From NCBI RefSeq assembly GCF_030065545.1, contig NZ_JASJNC010000001.1:62001-126000 (forward strand): DNA of 64,000 nucleotides, in the 5' to 3' direction. Numbering within the stretch: the stretch's first letter is position 1; the number at the start of each line of letters is the position of its first letter. Of this stretch, positions 1-8,852 are shown one piece after another. Under the pieces are notes generated by a model, which was not told the DNA's origin, made no database searches, and saw nothing but the letters and a program-made list of their open reading frames with translations. The stretch comes from Marinicella marina (GTDB lineage Bacteria > Pseudomonadota > Gammaproteobacteria > Xanthomonadales > Marinicellaceae). A program made the position numbers and the translations under genes.

Positions 1-339
1 CCCAGTGACGCAACGGCCAAACTGGTTTTCAATCACAGCAGTGGTGCCAAGCAAATGTTTCCTGTGAAATTACTTGAGGTGAATGGTGAAAACGTGATCG
101 TTCGAGACAGCGCAGCCTGGTTCAATGCCGGTGAGTATATTTTGAATTTTGCTTCCAATGTCGATACCCGATACACCAAAGCGTTTTTGACACCACAAGA
201 ACGTCGAAACAGCCAACTACAAGATTGGAATACAGAATTGAGAATAAAAGTTGAGTCTGGCAAAACCTACTACATTGGTTTTGATGCATCTAGCAGTGAT
301 TCGAAAGAATGGCAGCCGGTTATCTATAAAGTAGAATAA
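1..339 (+). CDS. C-terminal part of an unrecognised, probably exported protein (5' end outside window)
   Basis: The frame is open from the first base of the window to a TAA at 337-339, so only the last 112 residues are visible. They alternate hydrophobic and polar residues in short strands and end in a Tyr/Trp-containing stretch, as in small beta-rich periplasmic proteins. The start ATG at 55 is internal, because sense codons continue upstream of it. A strong terminator follows 29 bp downstream, so this is the last gene of its unit. I do not recognise the family. Coding status is well supported by the uninterrupted frame and terminator; function is unknown. Confidence 0.7.
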   Translation, partial: PSDATAKLVFNHSSGAKQMFPVKLLEVNGENVIVRDSAAWFNAGEYILNFASNVDTRYTKAFLTPQERRNSQLQDWNTELRIKVESGKTYYIGFDASSSDSKEWQPVIYKVE

Positions 340-367
340 CTAACAGCCATCGATTCATCCATAATAG

Positions 368-402
368 GACTGTGATGCAGCGATGCCTCACAGTCTTTTT
401 TT
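368..402 (+). terminator. Rho-independent terminator of the first gene
   Basis: GACTGTGA (368-375) pairs perfectly with TCACAGTC (388-395) around a 12-nt loop and is followed by a seven-T run. The T run lies on the plus strand only, so it serves the truncated gene to the left and not the convergent minus-strand peptidase gene. Confidence 0.9.
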
Positions 403-418
403 ATGCTGAAGTAACAGC

Positions 419-1453
419 TTACTCATCACCATAAATAGCCACTTTGGATTCTTTACTGGTTTTGAAACCACGATACATACCAGGTGTGTTGAACACCATC
501 ACCGGCTTACCCGCAGGGTCCATACCGATGATGCCACCTGAACCACCAACACCTTTGAGTTCTTGCATGATTACTTCTTCGGCTGCTTGTTGCAGGTCCT
601 TGTCTTGGTAACGAACCCGAGCACAAATGTCATGAGCCACCGCATACCTGATGAAAAACTCGCCATGGCCTGTGGCTGATATGCCACAACTGCGGTTATC
701 GGCATAAGTACCTGCACCAATCACCGGCGAATCACCGATGCGGCCCCAAGCCTTATAAGTCATGCCACCGGTTGAGGTGCCAGCGGCTAAATTGCCATTG
801 ACATCGACTGCCACGGCGCCCACCGTGCCAAATTTAAATTCCGCATCCAGCACATCTTGTTCTGAGGCTTGATCGGCCTGCTTTGCCTTGGTTTTCGCAT
901 CGACTTCTTGCCATGCTTTGAATCGTGCTTCGGTGTCGAAATAGTTGTTCTCGACCTGCTCCAAGCCTTTGAGTTTTGAGAAAGTGTCAGCACCTGAACC
1001 TGCCAACATCACATGCGGCGAATTGAGCATCACTTGCTCTGCGGCTAAAATGGGGTTTTTGGTGAACGAAACACCGGCTACAGCGCCAGCTTCTAAATCA
1101 CTGCCACGCATGATAGATGCATCCAGTTCATGTTTTCCAGGTTTGGTATATACCGCTCCTTTACCGGCATTAAAGTGTGTTGAGTTTTCTAGCACTTTAA
1201 TCGCTGCGATGATGCCTGCGGTAGAATCACCACCTTGCTCCAGCACAGCATAGCCAGCATCCAGTGCTGCTTGTAAATCTGCTTTGATCGACTGTTCCTG
1301 TTCGTCACTTAAATTCTCTCGCATGATGGTACCCGCACCACCGTGGATAACAATGGCGATGTTGTCTTTTTTGCTCTGTGCTTGTTCAGCCATCGCCACA
1401 CCCCCAGTCATGCTTATAGCAAATAAGCATATCAATATAATTATTATTTTCAT
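419..1453 (-). CDS. iaaA: Isoaspartyl peptidase / L-asparaginase, Ntn-hydrolase family, exported
   Basis: Ntn-hydrolase of the plant-type asparaginase family, which removes isoaspartyl residues from the N terminus of peptides and hydrolyses asparagine after autocleavage. The precursor shows an early HGGAG motif near residue 37 and the cleavage/nucleophile motif G-T-V-G with Thr at about residue 210, followed by the T-S-T-G-G substrate loop. The chosen ATG at 1453 opens a clean signal peptide (MKIIIILICLFAISMTGG...AMA), pointing to the periplasm. The longest frame begins four codons earlier at a TTG with no better ribosome site. It is transcribed divergently from the fusion gene, with about 70 bp between the two starts. 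The 344-residue length fits the family plus a signal peptide. Confidence 0.92.
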   Translation of the reverse strand: MKIIIILICLFAISMTGGVAMAEQAQSKKDNIAIVIHGGAGTIMRENLSDEQEQSIKADLQAALDAGYAVLEQGGDSTAGIIAAIKVLENSTHFNAGKGAVYTKPGKHELDASIMRGSDLEAGAVAGVSFTKNPILAAEQVMLNSPHVMLAGSGADTFSKLKGLEQVENNYFDTEARFKAWQEVDAKTKAKQADQASEQDVLDAEFKFGTVGAVAVDVNGNLAAGTSTGGMTYKAWGRIGDSPVIGAGTYADNRSCGISATGHGEFFIRYAVAHDICARVRYQDKDLQQAAEEVIMQELKGVGGSGGIIGMDPAGKPVMVFNTPGMYRGFKTSKESKVAIYGDE

Positions 1454-1525
1454 AGAGTTTCTCAATTCTTATCAACATTCCCATACAATAGCAAAAAAAC
1501 AGAGCTCATTGGTCATAAAGATGCC

Positions 1526-4500
1526 ATGAATAAAAAACCCAACAAACAGCAAGTCATCCAATGGTTGAAACACCATTACGGCATTACTGGCCAACTCTCA
1601 GAATTAGTCGGTGATGTCGACCACAACTACAAATACCAAGGTGAACAACAAACTTTTACAGTCAAAATCAGTCGTGTAACTGACTTGGCTTGTTTTGAGT
1701 TTGAAAATGCATTGATGATTCATTTGTCAAAGCACCAAGCCGCTGGTTTGAATCTACCTCAACCTATACTGAATCAGCACAATCAGTGGTTAACCACATG
1801 TGACAACATCGATGGGGAATTGATCATCATGCGTGTTCTGACTTGGGTCAGTGGGGTGTTGTGGTCAGACTACCTGCCTCATAGTCCAATGATGTTGTGC
1901 CAACTGGGTCAACAAGCCGCCGCACTTGATACGGCCTTGGAAACTTTTTCACACCCTCTTGCCGAGCGAGCCTTTGAATGGGATTTGGCTCAGTCTTTGT
2001 GGCTCAAAGACTACCTAGATTTGTTTGATAAGGACCAACAAAAACTGTTACTACACTTCACTGATTTGTTTGAGTCACAACAAAGTGAATACCAACAACT
2101 GCGTCGCCAAGTCATTCACAACGACCTCAATGACAACAATGTCTTAGTGGCTGAGAATCGCGTCAGTGGATGCATCGATTTTGGCGATGCCATTCACACG
2201 CAACTGATCAACGAGTTGGCCATCGTCTGTGCCTATGCCATGATGGGCCAATCCGATGTTTTAGGCGCCGCTGCGGCGGTGATCAAAGGCTATCACAGCG
2301 TCGTTCAATTGCAGCAAAGCGAACTTGACCAACTGTATCATTTGATTGGCATGCGCTTGGCTGTCAGCGTGACCCAAGCAGCCATAGCACGACGTGACAA
2401 CCCAGCAAACACCTACAAAACCATTTCTGAAAAACCGGCGTGGGAGGTGTTAAAACAGTGGCATTCGCTGCCACCGGCCATGGTGAGATACACCGTTAGA
2501 TTAGCCTGTGGTTACAATGCCCATCCACAACAAAAAGCATTGATCCATTACCTCGAACAAAACGCCATCAAGTTAGCTGAGATATTTCCAGAACACCACG
2601 AAAAAACAGCGATCATGGGCATTGATCTGAGTGTTGGGAGCACTTTGTTGGGCGCTGCTGCTGATTACGAAAACCACGCCGAACAACAGTTTAAAATCAG
2701 TCAACAACAAGCCAAATTCCCACAGCATTTTTTAGCCGGTGGCTACGGTGAAGCCCGTTCTTTTTACGCCGCCGATGCTTTCAGTTATGAGGGCAACAGC
2801 GGCAAAGAATACCGCACCATGCACTTGGGTTTGGATGTTTGGTTGCCTGCCTTCAGTGCCATTCATGCGCCACTGGATGGGCGCATTGTTGGTTTTAAGA
2901 ACAACGACAACCCGCGTGACTATGGTCCGACCATCATCTTGGAGCATCAATATGAAAACGGCACTTTTTACAGCCTGTACGGCCACTTGGCATTAAAAAC
3001 CCTTGAATTACATCAACTGGGTGATGAAGTAAAACGTGGGGCCCTGCTGGCCTGGGTGGGTGAGGCAGATGAAAATGGCGGCTGGTCTCCGCATTTGCAT
3101 TTCCAAATCATGCATGACATGCTAGGTAATGAGGGCGATTTTCCAGGCGCATGTCGACCACTTGAGTGGCCGGTTTACCAGGCCTTGTGTCCGGACCCCT
3201 ATTCGTTCATCAGCGACCCAGTCAGTCATCAATATGAACATTATGATAACCAAACAATCATAGATTTTCGCCACCAACATTTGGGCAAATCATTATCTTT
3301 GGCGTATTCTGAGCCGATTCAAATGTTGCGCGGTGATGATGTTTACTTAATTGATCAATTCGGTCAAAAATACCTAGATACTTGTAACAATGTGGCCCAC
3401 GTAGGGCATGAAAATGCCGCCGTGGTGCGTGCTGGCCAACAACAAATGGCCATTCTCAACACCAACAGCCGTTACCTGCACCCAGCCATCATCAAGTTCA
3501 CCAAGGCATTACTAGAGACCCTACCCAATGAGCTGTCAGTGGTGCATCTGGTTAATTCAGGTTCAGAGGCCAATGAACTGGCCTTGCGCATGGCACAAGC
3601 TTATAGCGGCGGTAAAGATGTGATTGCACTGGAATCTGGATACCACGGCAACAGCAATAGCACCATCGCCATCAGTTCTTATAAGTTTGATGGAAAAGGT
3701 GGTCAAGGCGCACCTGAGAACACCCACATTGTGCCATTGCCTGACACCTTCAGGGGGCGTCATTGTGGTGCCGATGCCGCAGATCAATATGCCAGCTATG
3801 TACAACACCACATCCATAAGCTACAAGCCCAAGGACATCAGTTATCGGCATTCATCGCTGAGAGTATCGTCTCATGCGGTGGCCAAATTGAGTTGCCAAC
3901 TGGCTATTTAAAACAGGTTTATCAAATGGTCAGAGCCGCAGGTGGGGTGTGTATTGCGGATGAAGTTCAAGTCGGTTGTGGCCGCATCGGCAGTCATTTT
4001 TGGGCCTTCCAGTCTCATGATGTGGTGCCCGACATACTCACCATTGGCAAACCCATCGGTAACGGTCACCCACTGGCTGTGGTGGTTTGTAGCCAAAGGG
4101 TCGCTGATGCTTTTGCTAATGGTATGGAATACTTCAATACATTTGGTGGTAACCCAGTATCGGCAACCATTGGCCTTGCGGTGCTGCAACAAATCAAAGA
4201 CAAAAAGCTGCAACAAAATGCCTTGGAGACGGGGCAGTATCTGAAAACTAAATTAGCTGCATTGCAAGCCCAACACCCCATCATCAAAGACGTGCGAGGA
4301 CAGGGGCTATTTTTAGGTTTTGAGTTGTGTGATGATAATTTGAATCCATTACCACAACAGGCTCAGTATTTGGCTGATCGCATGCGCGATTTGGGCATCC
4401 TTATCAGCACTGATGGACCCGATCATAACGTGATTAAAATCAAGCCCCCAATCACATTCAGTCAACAGCATGTCGATGAATTGCTGCACAGATTAACCAT

Positions 4501-4531
4501 TGTGTTGGCAGAAAACCCGATGAATTACTGA
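1526..4531 (+). CDS. Triple fusion: APH/hydroxylysine-kinase-like domain + M23 peptidase + class III aminotransferase-like phospholyase
   Basis: Three domains lie in one uninterrupted frame of 1001 residues. Residues about 1-330 form an APH-type kinase with the catalytic H-N-D-L-N-D-N-N loop (H198, D200, N205) and metal-binding D218 in C-I-D-F-G. Residues about 370-560 are an M23 (LytM-like) domain keeping its zinc ligands, H433-x3-D437 and H523-L-H525. Residues about 570-1001 are a fold-type I class III aminotransferase with the PLP lysine at K842 (T-I-G-K-P-I-G-N-G). No signal peptide is visible. The flanking domains match the human pair HYKK (hydroxylysine kinase) and AGXT2L phospholyases, so phosphorylation of an amino alcohol followed by PLP-dependent phosphate elimination is inferred. 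The role of the peptidase domain in an apparently cytoplasmic enzyme is unknown. Confidence 0.9.
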   Translation: MNKKPNKQQVIQWLKHHYGITGQLSELVGDVDHNYKYQGEQQTFTVKISRVTDLACFEFENALMIHLSKHQAAGLNLPQPILNQHNQWLTTCDNIDGELIIMRVLTWVSGVLWSDYLPHSPMMLCQLGQQAAALDTALETFSHPLAERAFEWDLAQSLWLKDYLDLFDKDQQKLLLHFTDLFESQQSEYQQLRRQVIHNDLNDNNVLVAENRVSGCIDFGDAIHTQLINELAIVCAYAMMGQSDVLGAAAAVIKGYHSVVQLQQSELDQLYHLIGMRLAVSVTQAAIARRDNPANTYKTISEKPAWEVLKQWHSLPPAMVRYTVRLACGYNAHPQQKALIHYLEQNAIKLAEIFPEHHEKTAIMGIDLSVGSTLLGAAADYENHAEQQFKISQQQAKFPQHFLAGGYGEARSFYAADAFSYEGNSGKEYRTMHLGLDVWLPAFSAIHAPLDGRIVGFKNNDNPRDYGPTIILEHQYENGTFYSLYGHLALKTLELHQLGDEVKRGALLAWVGEADENGGWSPHLHFQIMHDMLGNEGDFPGACRPLEWPVYQALCPDPYSFISDPVSHQYEHYDNQTIIDFRHQHLGKSLSLAYSEPIQMLRGDDVYLIDQFGQKYLDTCNNVAHVGHENAAVVRAGQQQMAILNTNSRYLHPAIIKFTKALLETLPNELSVVHLVNSGSEANELALRMAQAYSGGKDVIALESGYHGNSNSTIAISSYKFDGKGGQGAPENTHIVPLPDTFRGRHCGADAADQYASYVQHHIHKLQAQGHQLSAFIAESIVSCGGQIELPTGYLKQVYQMVRAAGGVCIADEVQVGCGRIGSHFWAFQSHDVVPDILTIGKPIGNGHPLAVVVCSQRVADAFANGMEYFNTFGGNPVSATIGLAVLQQIKDKKLQQNALETGQYLKTKLAALQAQHPIIKDVRGQGLFLGFELCDDNLNPLPQQAQYLADRMRDLGILISTDGPDHNVIKIKPPITFSQQHVDELLHRLTIVLAENPMNY

Positions 4532-4594
4532 GGATTCACAACAGCCATGGCTGCTTATGTTAAAATGCGCGGCTAAATTTTATCAGGACACAAC

Positions 4595-5056
4595 ATGCAA
4601 ATTAAAGACAATTGTGTGGTCGCTATGCACTACACACTCACCAATGACGAAGGTCAAGTACTCGATTCATCTGAAGGCCGCGACCCTTTGAAATTTTTAC
4701 AAGGCGCACACAATATCATCATTGGCTTAGAAAAAGCCATGGAAGGCAAACAAGTTGGCGATGCGTTTGATGTCACTGTTGAGCCAGAGGAAGCTTACGG
4801 TATTCGTCATGAGCAAATGATTCAAAAAGTACCAAAGTCAGCCTTTCAAGGCGTTGATGACATTGAAGTGGGCATGTCCTTTCAGGCACAAACTGAGCAA
4901 GGTCCTGTGCCAGTAACCATCACCGAAGTTACTGGTGATGTGGTCACAGTTGATGGTAACCACGAACTGGCTGGTCAACGCTTACATTTCAAAGTGAGCA
5001 TCGAAGAAGTGCGTGAAGCCACTGCTGAAGAGCAAGAGCACAACCACGCCCATTAA
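4595..5056 (+). CDS. slyD: FKBP-type peptidyl-prolyl isomerase, SlyD-like
   Basis: Cytoplasmic prolyl isomerase and chaperone with the SlyD layout: a split FKBP domain (residues about 1-70 and 130-145) interrupted by the insert-in-flap chaperone domain (about 70-128). The opening M-Q-I-K-D-N-C-V-V-A-M-H-Y and the D-P-L-K-F-L-Q-G-A-H loop are characteristic. Unlike the enterobacterial protein, the long metal-binding His/Cys tail is reduced to a short E-H-N-H-A-H end, so nickel delivery is less certain. AGGA about 9 bp upstream supports the ATG. It is separated from the fusion gene by 63 bp and followed by a terminator. Confidence 0.93.
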   Translation: MQIKDNCVVAMHYTLTNDEGQVLDSSEGRDPLKFLQGAHNIIIGLEKAMEGKQVGDAFDVTVEPEEAYGIRHEQMIQKVPKSAFQGVDDIEVGMSFQAQTEQGPVPVTITEVTGDVVTVDGNHELAGQRLHFKVSIEEVREATAEEQEHNHAH

Positions 5057-5128
5057 GTGGTTTGTTACGAGGCCATTGGTTTTGCTCAAAGCGAAGACCA
5101 GAGCCTTAAGTAAAAATTTGATTAAGTT

Positions 5129-5158
5129 AAAAACAGGCAAGTCTCACTTGTCTGTTTT
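5129..5158 (+). terminator. Rho-independent terminator after slyD
   Basis: AAAACAGGCAAG (5129-5140) and CTTGTCTGTTTT (5146-5157) pair with one G-T wobble around a 5-nt loop; the 3' arm ends in TTTT. It lies in the gap between slyD and the DUF4174 gene. Confidence 0.75.
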
Positions 5159-5253
5159 ACCATTGGCGGTGACTGTATCACTGCTTCTTTCCCCAAAGGC
5201 TAAACCACCACTTCATCACATCTAAATCACCTACATTTTGGTATATTTCAAAT

Positions 5254-5715
5254 ATGTTTAAAGCATCAACAACATCAACACCAATGCTACCAATGGTTGC
5301 TTCATTGTTGTTATCTATTTTTTCAGGAAATGCCTTGGCCAGTAACAAACCAGCAAACGCACTGAATGACATCACTGATTTGCAGTGGCAACACCGCATC
5401 ATTCTGATCAATGACATTGAAAACCTAGATGATGTTGTGCAACTCCTTGAGCAAAACAAAGATGAAATTCAGGAACGTGATATCCTCTGGTTTGTGCTGT
5501 CACCAGATGGCATTTCTACCAACCACACCCAGCCGTTGTCAGCTGAATTAAAACAAAATATTCTCAAAACCTACCCAATGAAAAGCAACCAGGTCATCCT
5601 TATCGGTAAAGACGGCGGGGTTAAATCACGCTTCAGCGCACTGCAATTAAATGACATATTCAGCGAAATCGATGCCATGCCCATGCGCCAAGCTGAAATG
5701 CGCAGGGATAACTAA
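5254..5715 (+). CDS. DUF4174-domain exported protein
   Basis: A 153-residue protein with a hydrophobic N-terminal segment ending in S-G-N-A-L-A-S, read as a signal peptide, followed by a thioredoxin-fold-like DUF4174 domain. The domain starts at L-Q-W-Q-H-R-I-I-L-I and includes the typical N-Q-V-I-L-I-G-K-D-G-G-V-K segment near the C terminus. The family has no established reaction; members are small periplasmic proteins. No redox Cys pair is present. The next gene is 92 bp downstream on the same strand. Confidence 0.75.
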   Translation: MFKASTTSTPMLPMVASLLLSIFSGNALASNKPANALNDITDLQWQHRIILINDIENLDDVVQLLEQNKDEIQERDILWFVLSPDGISTNHTQPLSAELKQNILKTYPMKSNQVILIGKDGGVKSRFSALQLNDIFSEIDAMPMRQAEMRRDN

Positions 5716-5807
5716 CGCAACTCTGACTAACGACTACCTGTGTTCACACAAACCATAAGCCGATTGATTTAAAATATTCATGAGTCAAATGAATTCATAC
5801 CACCACC

Positions 5808-6014
5808 ATGCAACATCAAAGTAATCCAGTTCATCCACAAAACATCGGCGGCATTCATAAAAAAGGCATCGGCATGGGCGAGGAGGCCATGATCAGAATC
5901 ACCGCTGGCTTATGCGCACATCCAGAATCGTGGCAGAAATCACCACAAGAAATAGTCGCCCGAGCCCAAGCCATTCACGATGAATTATTCAGGTACAAAG
6001 GGGTCGACGCATAA
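5808..6014 (+). CDS. Small protein of unknown function (68 aa)
   Basis: A 68-residue frame with protein-like composition: a Gly/Lys-rich N-terminal half (I-G-G-I-H-K-K-G-I-G-M-G-E-E-A) followed by a likely amphipathic helix ending in D-E-L-F-R-Y-K-G-V-D-A. It has no signal peptide or membrane segment. No strong ribosome-binding site is visible before the ATG. I do not recognise the family. It is listed because the frame sits cleanly between genes and nothing on the other strand competes with it. Confidence 0.5.
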   Translation: MQHQSNPVHPQNIGGIHKKGIGMGEEAMIRITAGLCAHPESWQKSPQEIVARAQAIHDELFRYKGVDA

Positions 6015-6267
6015 CAAGACAGGCAAATCAGTGATTTTATCATCGGTTTATTGGACCTCTTTATGGTCTTGAATGGTTGGGTGATATCACTGAACTGTGT
6101 ATGAGTTTGTGATGGGCAGGGCCCAATCTACTTAAATACGGTCATTCTCGAGCTGACCCAATTCACTATTGTGGTGACTATAAAATCCATTGATTTAATT
6201 GTTTTGGTATAGGTTTAGAGAATAGAATGATTACTACTAATTGCATCATTCAACAGGGACATACAAA
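6015..6267. other. Non-coding gap with an 8-bp inverted repeat
   Basis: About 250 bp without a supported gene. TCAGTGAT (6029-6036) and ATCACTGA (6086-6093) form an 8-bp inverted repeat 49 nt apart; there is no T run behind it, so it is not a standard terminator. The remainder is AT-rich and presumably holds the promoter of the exported trypsin-like gene, but I see no clear -35/-10 pair. Confidence 0.4.
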
Positions 6268-6984
6268 ATGAAAACTTTATTACTCATTGCTTTTTGCTTT
6301 TTTTCAACCATTACATTCGCACAATCCAACACCAATAAAAAAATAATCTATCGACCCATTTTTGAGCTGAAAACAGAAGTGGCCAGAGCCGGCACAGCAT
6401 TCCTGCTGGTTGAAAACAACAACATTTTCATTGTCTCAGCTCAGCACTTAGTTGGCACAGCAGGTGGTTTATCAAAAGACTACACCGGGAAGGAGATGGC
6501 TGCACAATTTGAAGCCATAAAACTCGAACCGCTCGATTCACGTTTTGGCTCTTTGACAGCAAAAGATTTACTTTCAATCCCAAATGCTAAAGCCATAGAG
6601 GGTGATAACTTTACTGATGATATTTTCATCGCACCGGTCAGTGCGCAAGTCGACTCTGAGCCATTCAAGTTATCTGGATACAGACCATCAATTGATGATA
6701 AAGTTTTCCTGTTTGCACAGGTTAACAACCAAACAGCAAGCTATCACCCTGCTGTAGTCATCAGCTCGGAAGAGTATGAACTGGCCTACCTGTTTGAAAA
6801 TAAGACCATCAACTTAAGGGCAACAAGCGGTGCACCAGTTTTGAATAGCAACTATGAAGTCGTAGGGATTAATTTGGCAGGTGGTGAAGTTCCTGAAGTG
6901 GGTGTAGTTGGTTGGGCAAATCCCTTAAATTCAATCAAAAAACACATATCAAACCCCAAACCTTTGGCTTCACACGAAGAATAA
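6268..6984 (+). CDS. Exported trypsin-like serine peptidase-fold protein
   Basis: A 238-residue protein with a signal peptide (MKTLLLIAFCFFSTITFAQ) and a chymotrypsin-like pattern: His60 in V-S-A-Q-H-L, an Asp at 117/118 in T-D-D-I-F-I, and Ser187 in T-S-G-A-P-V followed by V-V-G-I-N-L-A-G-G. Spacing and order match the H-D-S triad, with the usual G-D-S-G motif replaced by T-S-G-A-P. I therefore infer a small secreted peptidase or a degenerate relative. The ATG at 6268 was preferred to an in-frame TTG at 6241 because it opens the signal peptide. It converges with the next gene with no bases between the two stop codons. Confidence 0.7.
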   Translation: MKTLLLIAFCFFSTITFAQSNTNKKIIYRPIFELKTEVARAGTAFLLVENNNIFIVSAQHLVGTAGGLSKDYTGKEMAAQFEAIKLEPLDSRFGSLTAKDLLSIPNAKAIEGDNFTDDIFIAPVSAQVDSEPFKLSGYRPSIDDKVFLFAQVNNQTASYHPAVVISSEEYELAYLFENKTINLRATSGAPVLNSNYEVVGINLAGGEVPEVGVVGWANPLNSIKKHISNPKPLASHEE

Positions 6985-7242
6985 TTAACCTTGTTGTTCT
7001 TTGATTTTTTTATTGATATATAAAAGTATAAAAGCAAATACCCATTGATAAACAACAGCTGCAATTATTAACCATGTTTCAGAAAAACCGTTAAACACTT
7101 TTTCATACCAAACACTCATGATACCAAGTAAATGAATCACAGCCAAAACCACAGCATCTTTAAGTGGTGATGTTTTTTTGTAGAGAAAATACATAACAAG
7201 CAATTGAGAGGCTGTCAGTGGCATCAATACCAGGTAATGCAT
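6985..7242 (-). CDS. Small membrane protein of unknown function (85 aa)
   Basis: An 85-residue hydrophobic protein with about three membrane helices (starting near residues 2, 29 and 56) and a charged C-terminal tail, I-N-K-K-I-K-E-Q-Q-G. It lies 7 bp downstream of the phosphatase stop on the minus strand, so it is probably the last gene of the ubiG-phosphatase unit. I do not recognise the family. Confidence 0.6.
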   Translation of the reverse strand: MHYLVLMPLTASQLLVMYFLYKKTSPLKDAVVLAVIHLLGIMSVWYEKVFNGFSETWLIIAAVVYQWVFAFILLYINKKIKEQQG

Positions 7243-7249
7243 GAGAGCC

Positions 7250-7927
7250 TTATCCTGTTATCGTGGTGATTATTTCTTTACTGGAGCTAAACCTAAAATG
7301 CGCCAACCATTCCTCAACCTTATCCTCAGGAGCCAAATAACCCCACAGGGCAATGCCTGATTGCATACCAGCGGCGTGGGCGGCGTCGATATCTGATTTA
7401 GCATCACCGAGATACAACGTTTCAGTGTGGACAATTTGCATCGCTTCGGCAGCGTGTAACAAAGGTTTGGGGTGGGGCTTGGCGATGCCCACTTGATCGG
7501 CACAAACCAGTATTCTGGATGCATTCAGTTCAGTGGTGTTTTCAACAATGGGCTTGGCCAACCAAGAGGGTTTGTTGGTGACGATGCCCCAGGGAATACT
7601 GCGCTGATCAAGGTGTAATAACAAGTCAGGTATGCCGTCGAATAATTGGCTGTGGGTGTTGAGTTGTTGCTGGTAGATATCGAGGTATTCAAGGCGCAAT
7701 TGTTCCAATAACTCAGCAGATGGGTCAGCAAACACCGACTTAACCAAAGCCACCGCCCCTTTAGAAATATACTGGCGGTAATCAGCCACGTTCAGTTGGT
7801 GTTCGATGCCATGATTATCAGCCAAATGCATCAATGCATGGATCATATCCACCGCTGTATCCATTAAAGTGCCATCCAAATCAAACAGCACGCTGTTGAT
7901 TTCAGGCCGCTGCTGAGATTCAGGCAT
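7250..7927 (-). CDS. HAD-family sugar-phosphate phosphatase, MupP/Gph type
   Basis: HAD-superfamily phosphatase of 225 residues. It shows motif I (F-D-L-D-G-T-L), motif II/III (V-T-N-K-P) and motif IV (Y-L-G-D-A-K-S-D-I-D-A). The start at 7927 overlaps the ubiG stop by 8 bp and gives the usual family N terminus; the longer frame is read-through inside ubiG. In Pseudomonas, the gene directly behind ubiG encodes MupP, the N-acetylmuramic acid 6-phosphate phosphatase of peptidoglycan recycling. Phosphoglycolate phosphatase is the alternative. Position favours MupP, but sequence alone does not decide it. Confidence 0.85.
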   Translation of the reverse strand: MPESQQRPEINSVLFDLDGTLMDTAVDMIHALMHLADNHGIEHQLNVADYRQYISKGAVALVKSVFADPSAELLEQLRLEYLDIYQQQLNTHSQLFDGIPDLLLHLDQRSIPWGIVTNKPSWLAKPIVENTTELNASRILVCADQVGIAKPHPKPLLHAAEAMQIVHTETLYLGDAKSDIDAAHAAGMQSGIALWGYLAPEDKVEEWLAHFRFSSSKEIITTITG

Positions 7928-8636
7928 TTTTCTTCGCGGTGAGGAAGTAATTGATGTCCAAATCCTCAGCATCAATGCTGGCTGTTTCAGTGATGGGGTT
8001 GTAGCGCATGCCGGATAAGTCGACGATATCCAATGGTTTGTCTTGTAACGCTTTGACCAACTCTGATGGCTTGATGAACTGATTAAAATGGTGGGTGCCT
8101 TTGGGCACTATTTTCAACACATGCTCTGCGGCAAAAATGCCCAACATCATGGCTTTGGGCGTGCGGTTCAAGGTCGATAAAAACAGCCATCCACCTGGCT
8201 TTAGGGCCTTCAAACAGGCATCCACAATACTTTCCGGATCAGGCACATGTTCCAACATTTCCAAACAACAAACCACATCTTGTGAGGCTGGATTGGCCGC
8301 GGCAAAATCTTCTATGCTTTGCAGTTGGTAATCAACCTTTTGGCCTGATTCGTGTAAATGTAATTGGGCCGTTTGTAGGGATGATTTTGATAAGTCCAAA
8401 CCGGTCACAGCGGCGCCTTTGGCAGCCAATGCCTCACTGAAAATACCACCGCCACAACCCACATCCAAAACATTCAAGCCGTCGAGCTTGACTTGGTCGG
8501 TGATGTATTTGAGACGAGTTGGGTTGATCTGATGTAGGGTTTTGAACGGGCCATTTAAATCCCACCAAAAGGCGGCTTGGCTGTCAAATTGGTCAATTTC
8601 ATGGTCGAAATGGTTACTTGTGTTGGCTTCACTCAT
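7920..8636 (-). CDS. ubiG: Ubiquinone biosynthesis O-methyltransferase UbiG
   Basis: SAM-dependent O-methyltransferase that performs both O-methylation steps of ubiquinone synthesis. Family signatures are F-W-W-D-L-N-G-P-F-K-T-L-H-Q-I-N-P-T-R near the N terminus and the SAM-binding loop L-D-V-G-C-G-G-G. The start at 8636 (M-S-E-A-N-T) gives 238 residues, close to the family length; the frame continues 27 codons upstream without resembling UbiG. It overlaps the phosphatase gene by 8 bp, implying translational coupling, and is transcribed divergently from the MerC-like gene. Confidence 0.95.
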   Translation of the reverse strand: MSEANTSNHFDHEIDQFDSQAAFWWDLNGPFKTLHQINPTRLKYITDQVKLDGLNVLDVGCGGGIFSEALAAKGAAVTGLDLSKSSLQTAQLHLHESGQKVDYQLQSIEDFAAANPASQDVVCCLEMLEHVPDPESIVDACLKALKPGGWLFLSTLNRTPKAMMLGIFAAEHVLKIVPKGTHHFNQFIKPSELVKALQDKPLDIVDLSGMRYNPITETASIDAEDLDINYFLTAKKNA

Positions 8637-8852
8637 GGCATCGATTTGAGTCAAAAATGCTATTGTACACTCACATGCGGCCATTTTTTGTGCTTTGTCA
8701 GCAATTCTTAACAGCAAAGACGGTTTGGACCACAGTGGTTTTATTGTTGAGCGAATTTTTTACCACCAATGCCCATTCAAAGCCTTGTTAGTACACAAAA
8801 CAAACCCATATCTGGTATCATCCGAATTTTACAGAATCAATCCTCACATCAC

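Noticed and set aside
8637-8717. 27-codon N-terminal extension of UbiG
   Set aside because: Cys-rich sequence unlike UbiG; the ATG at 8636 gives the standard N terminus.
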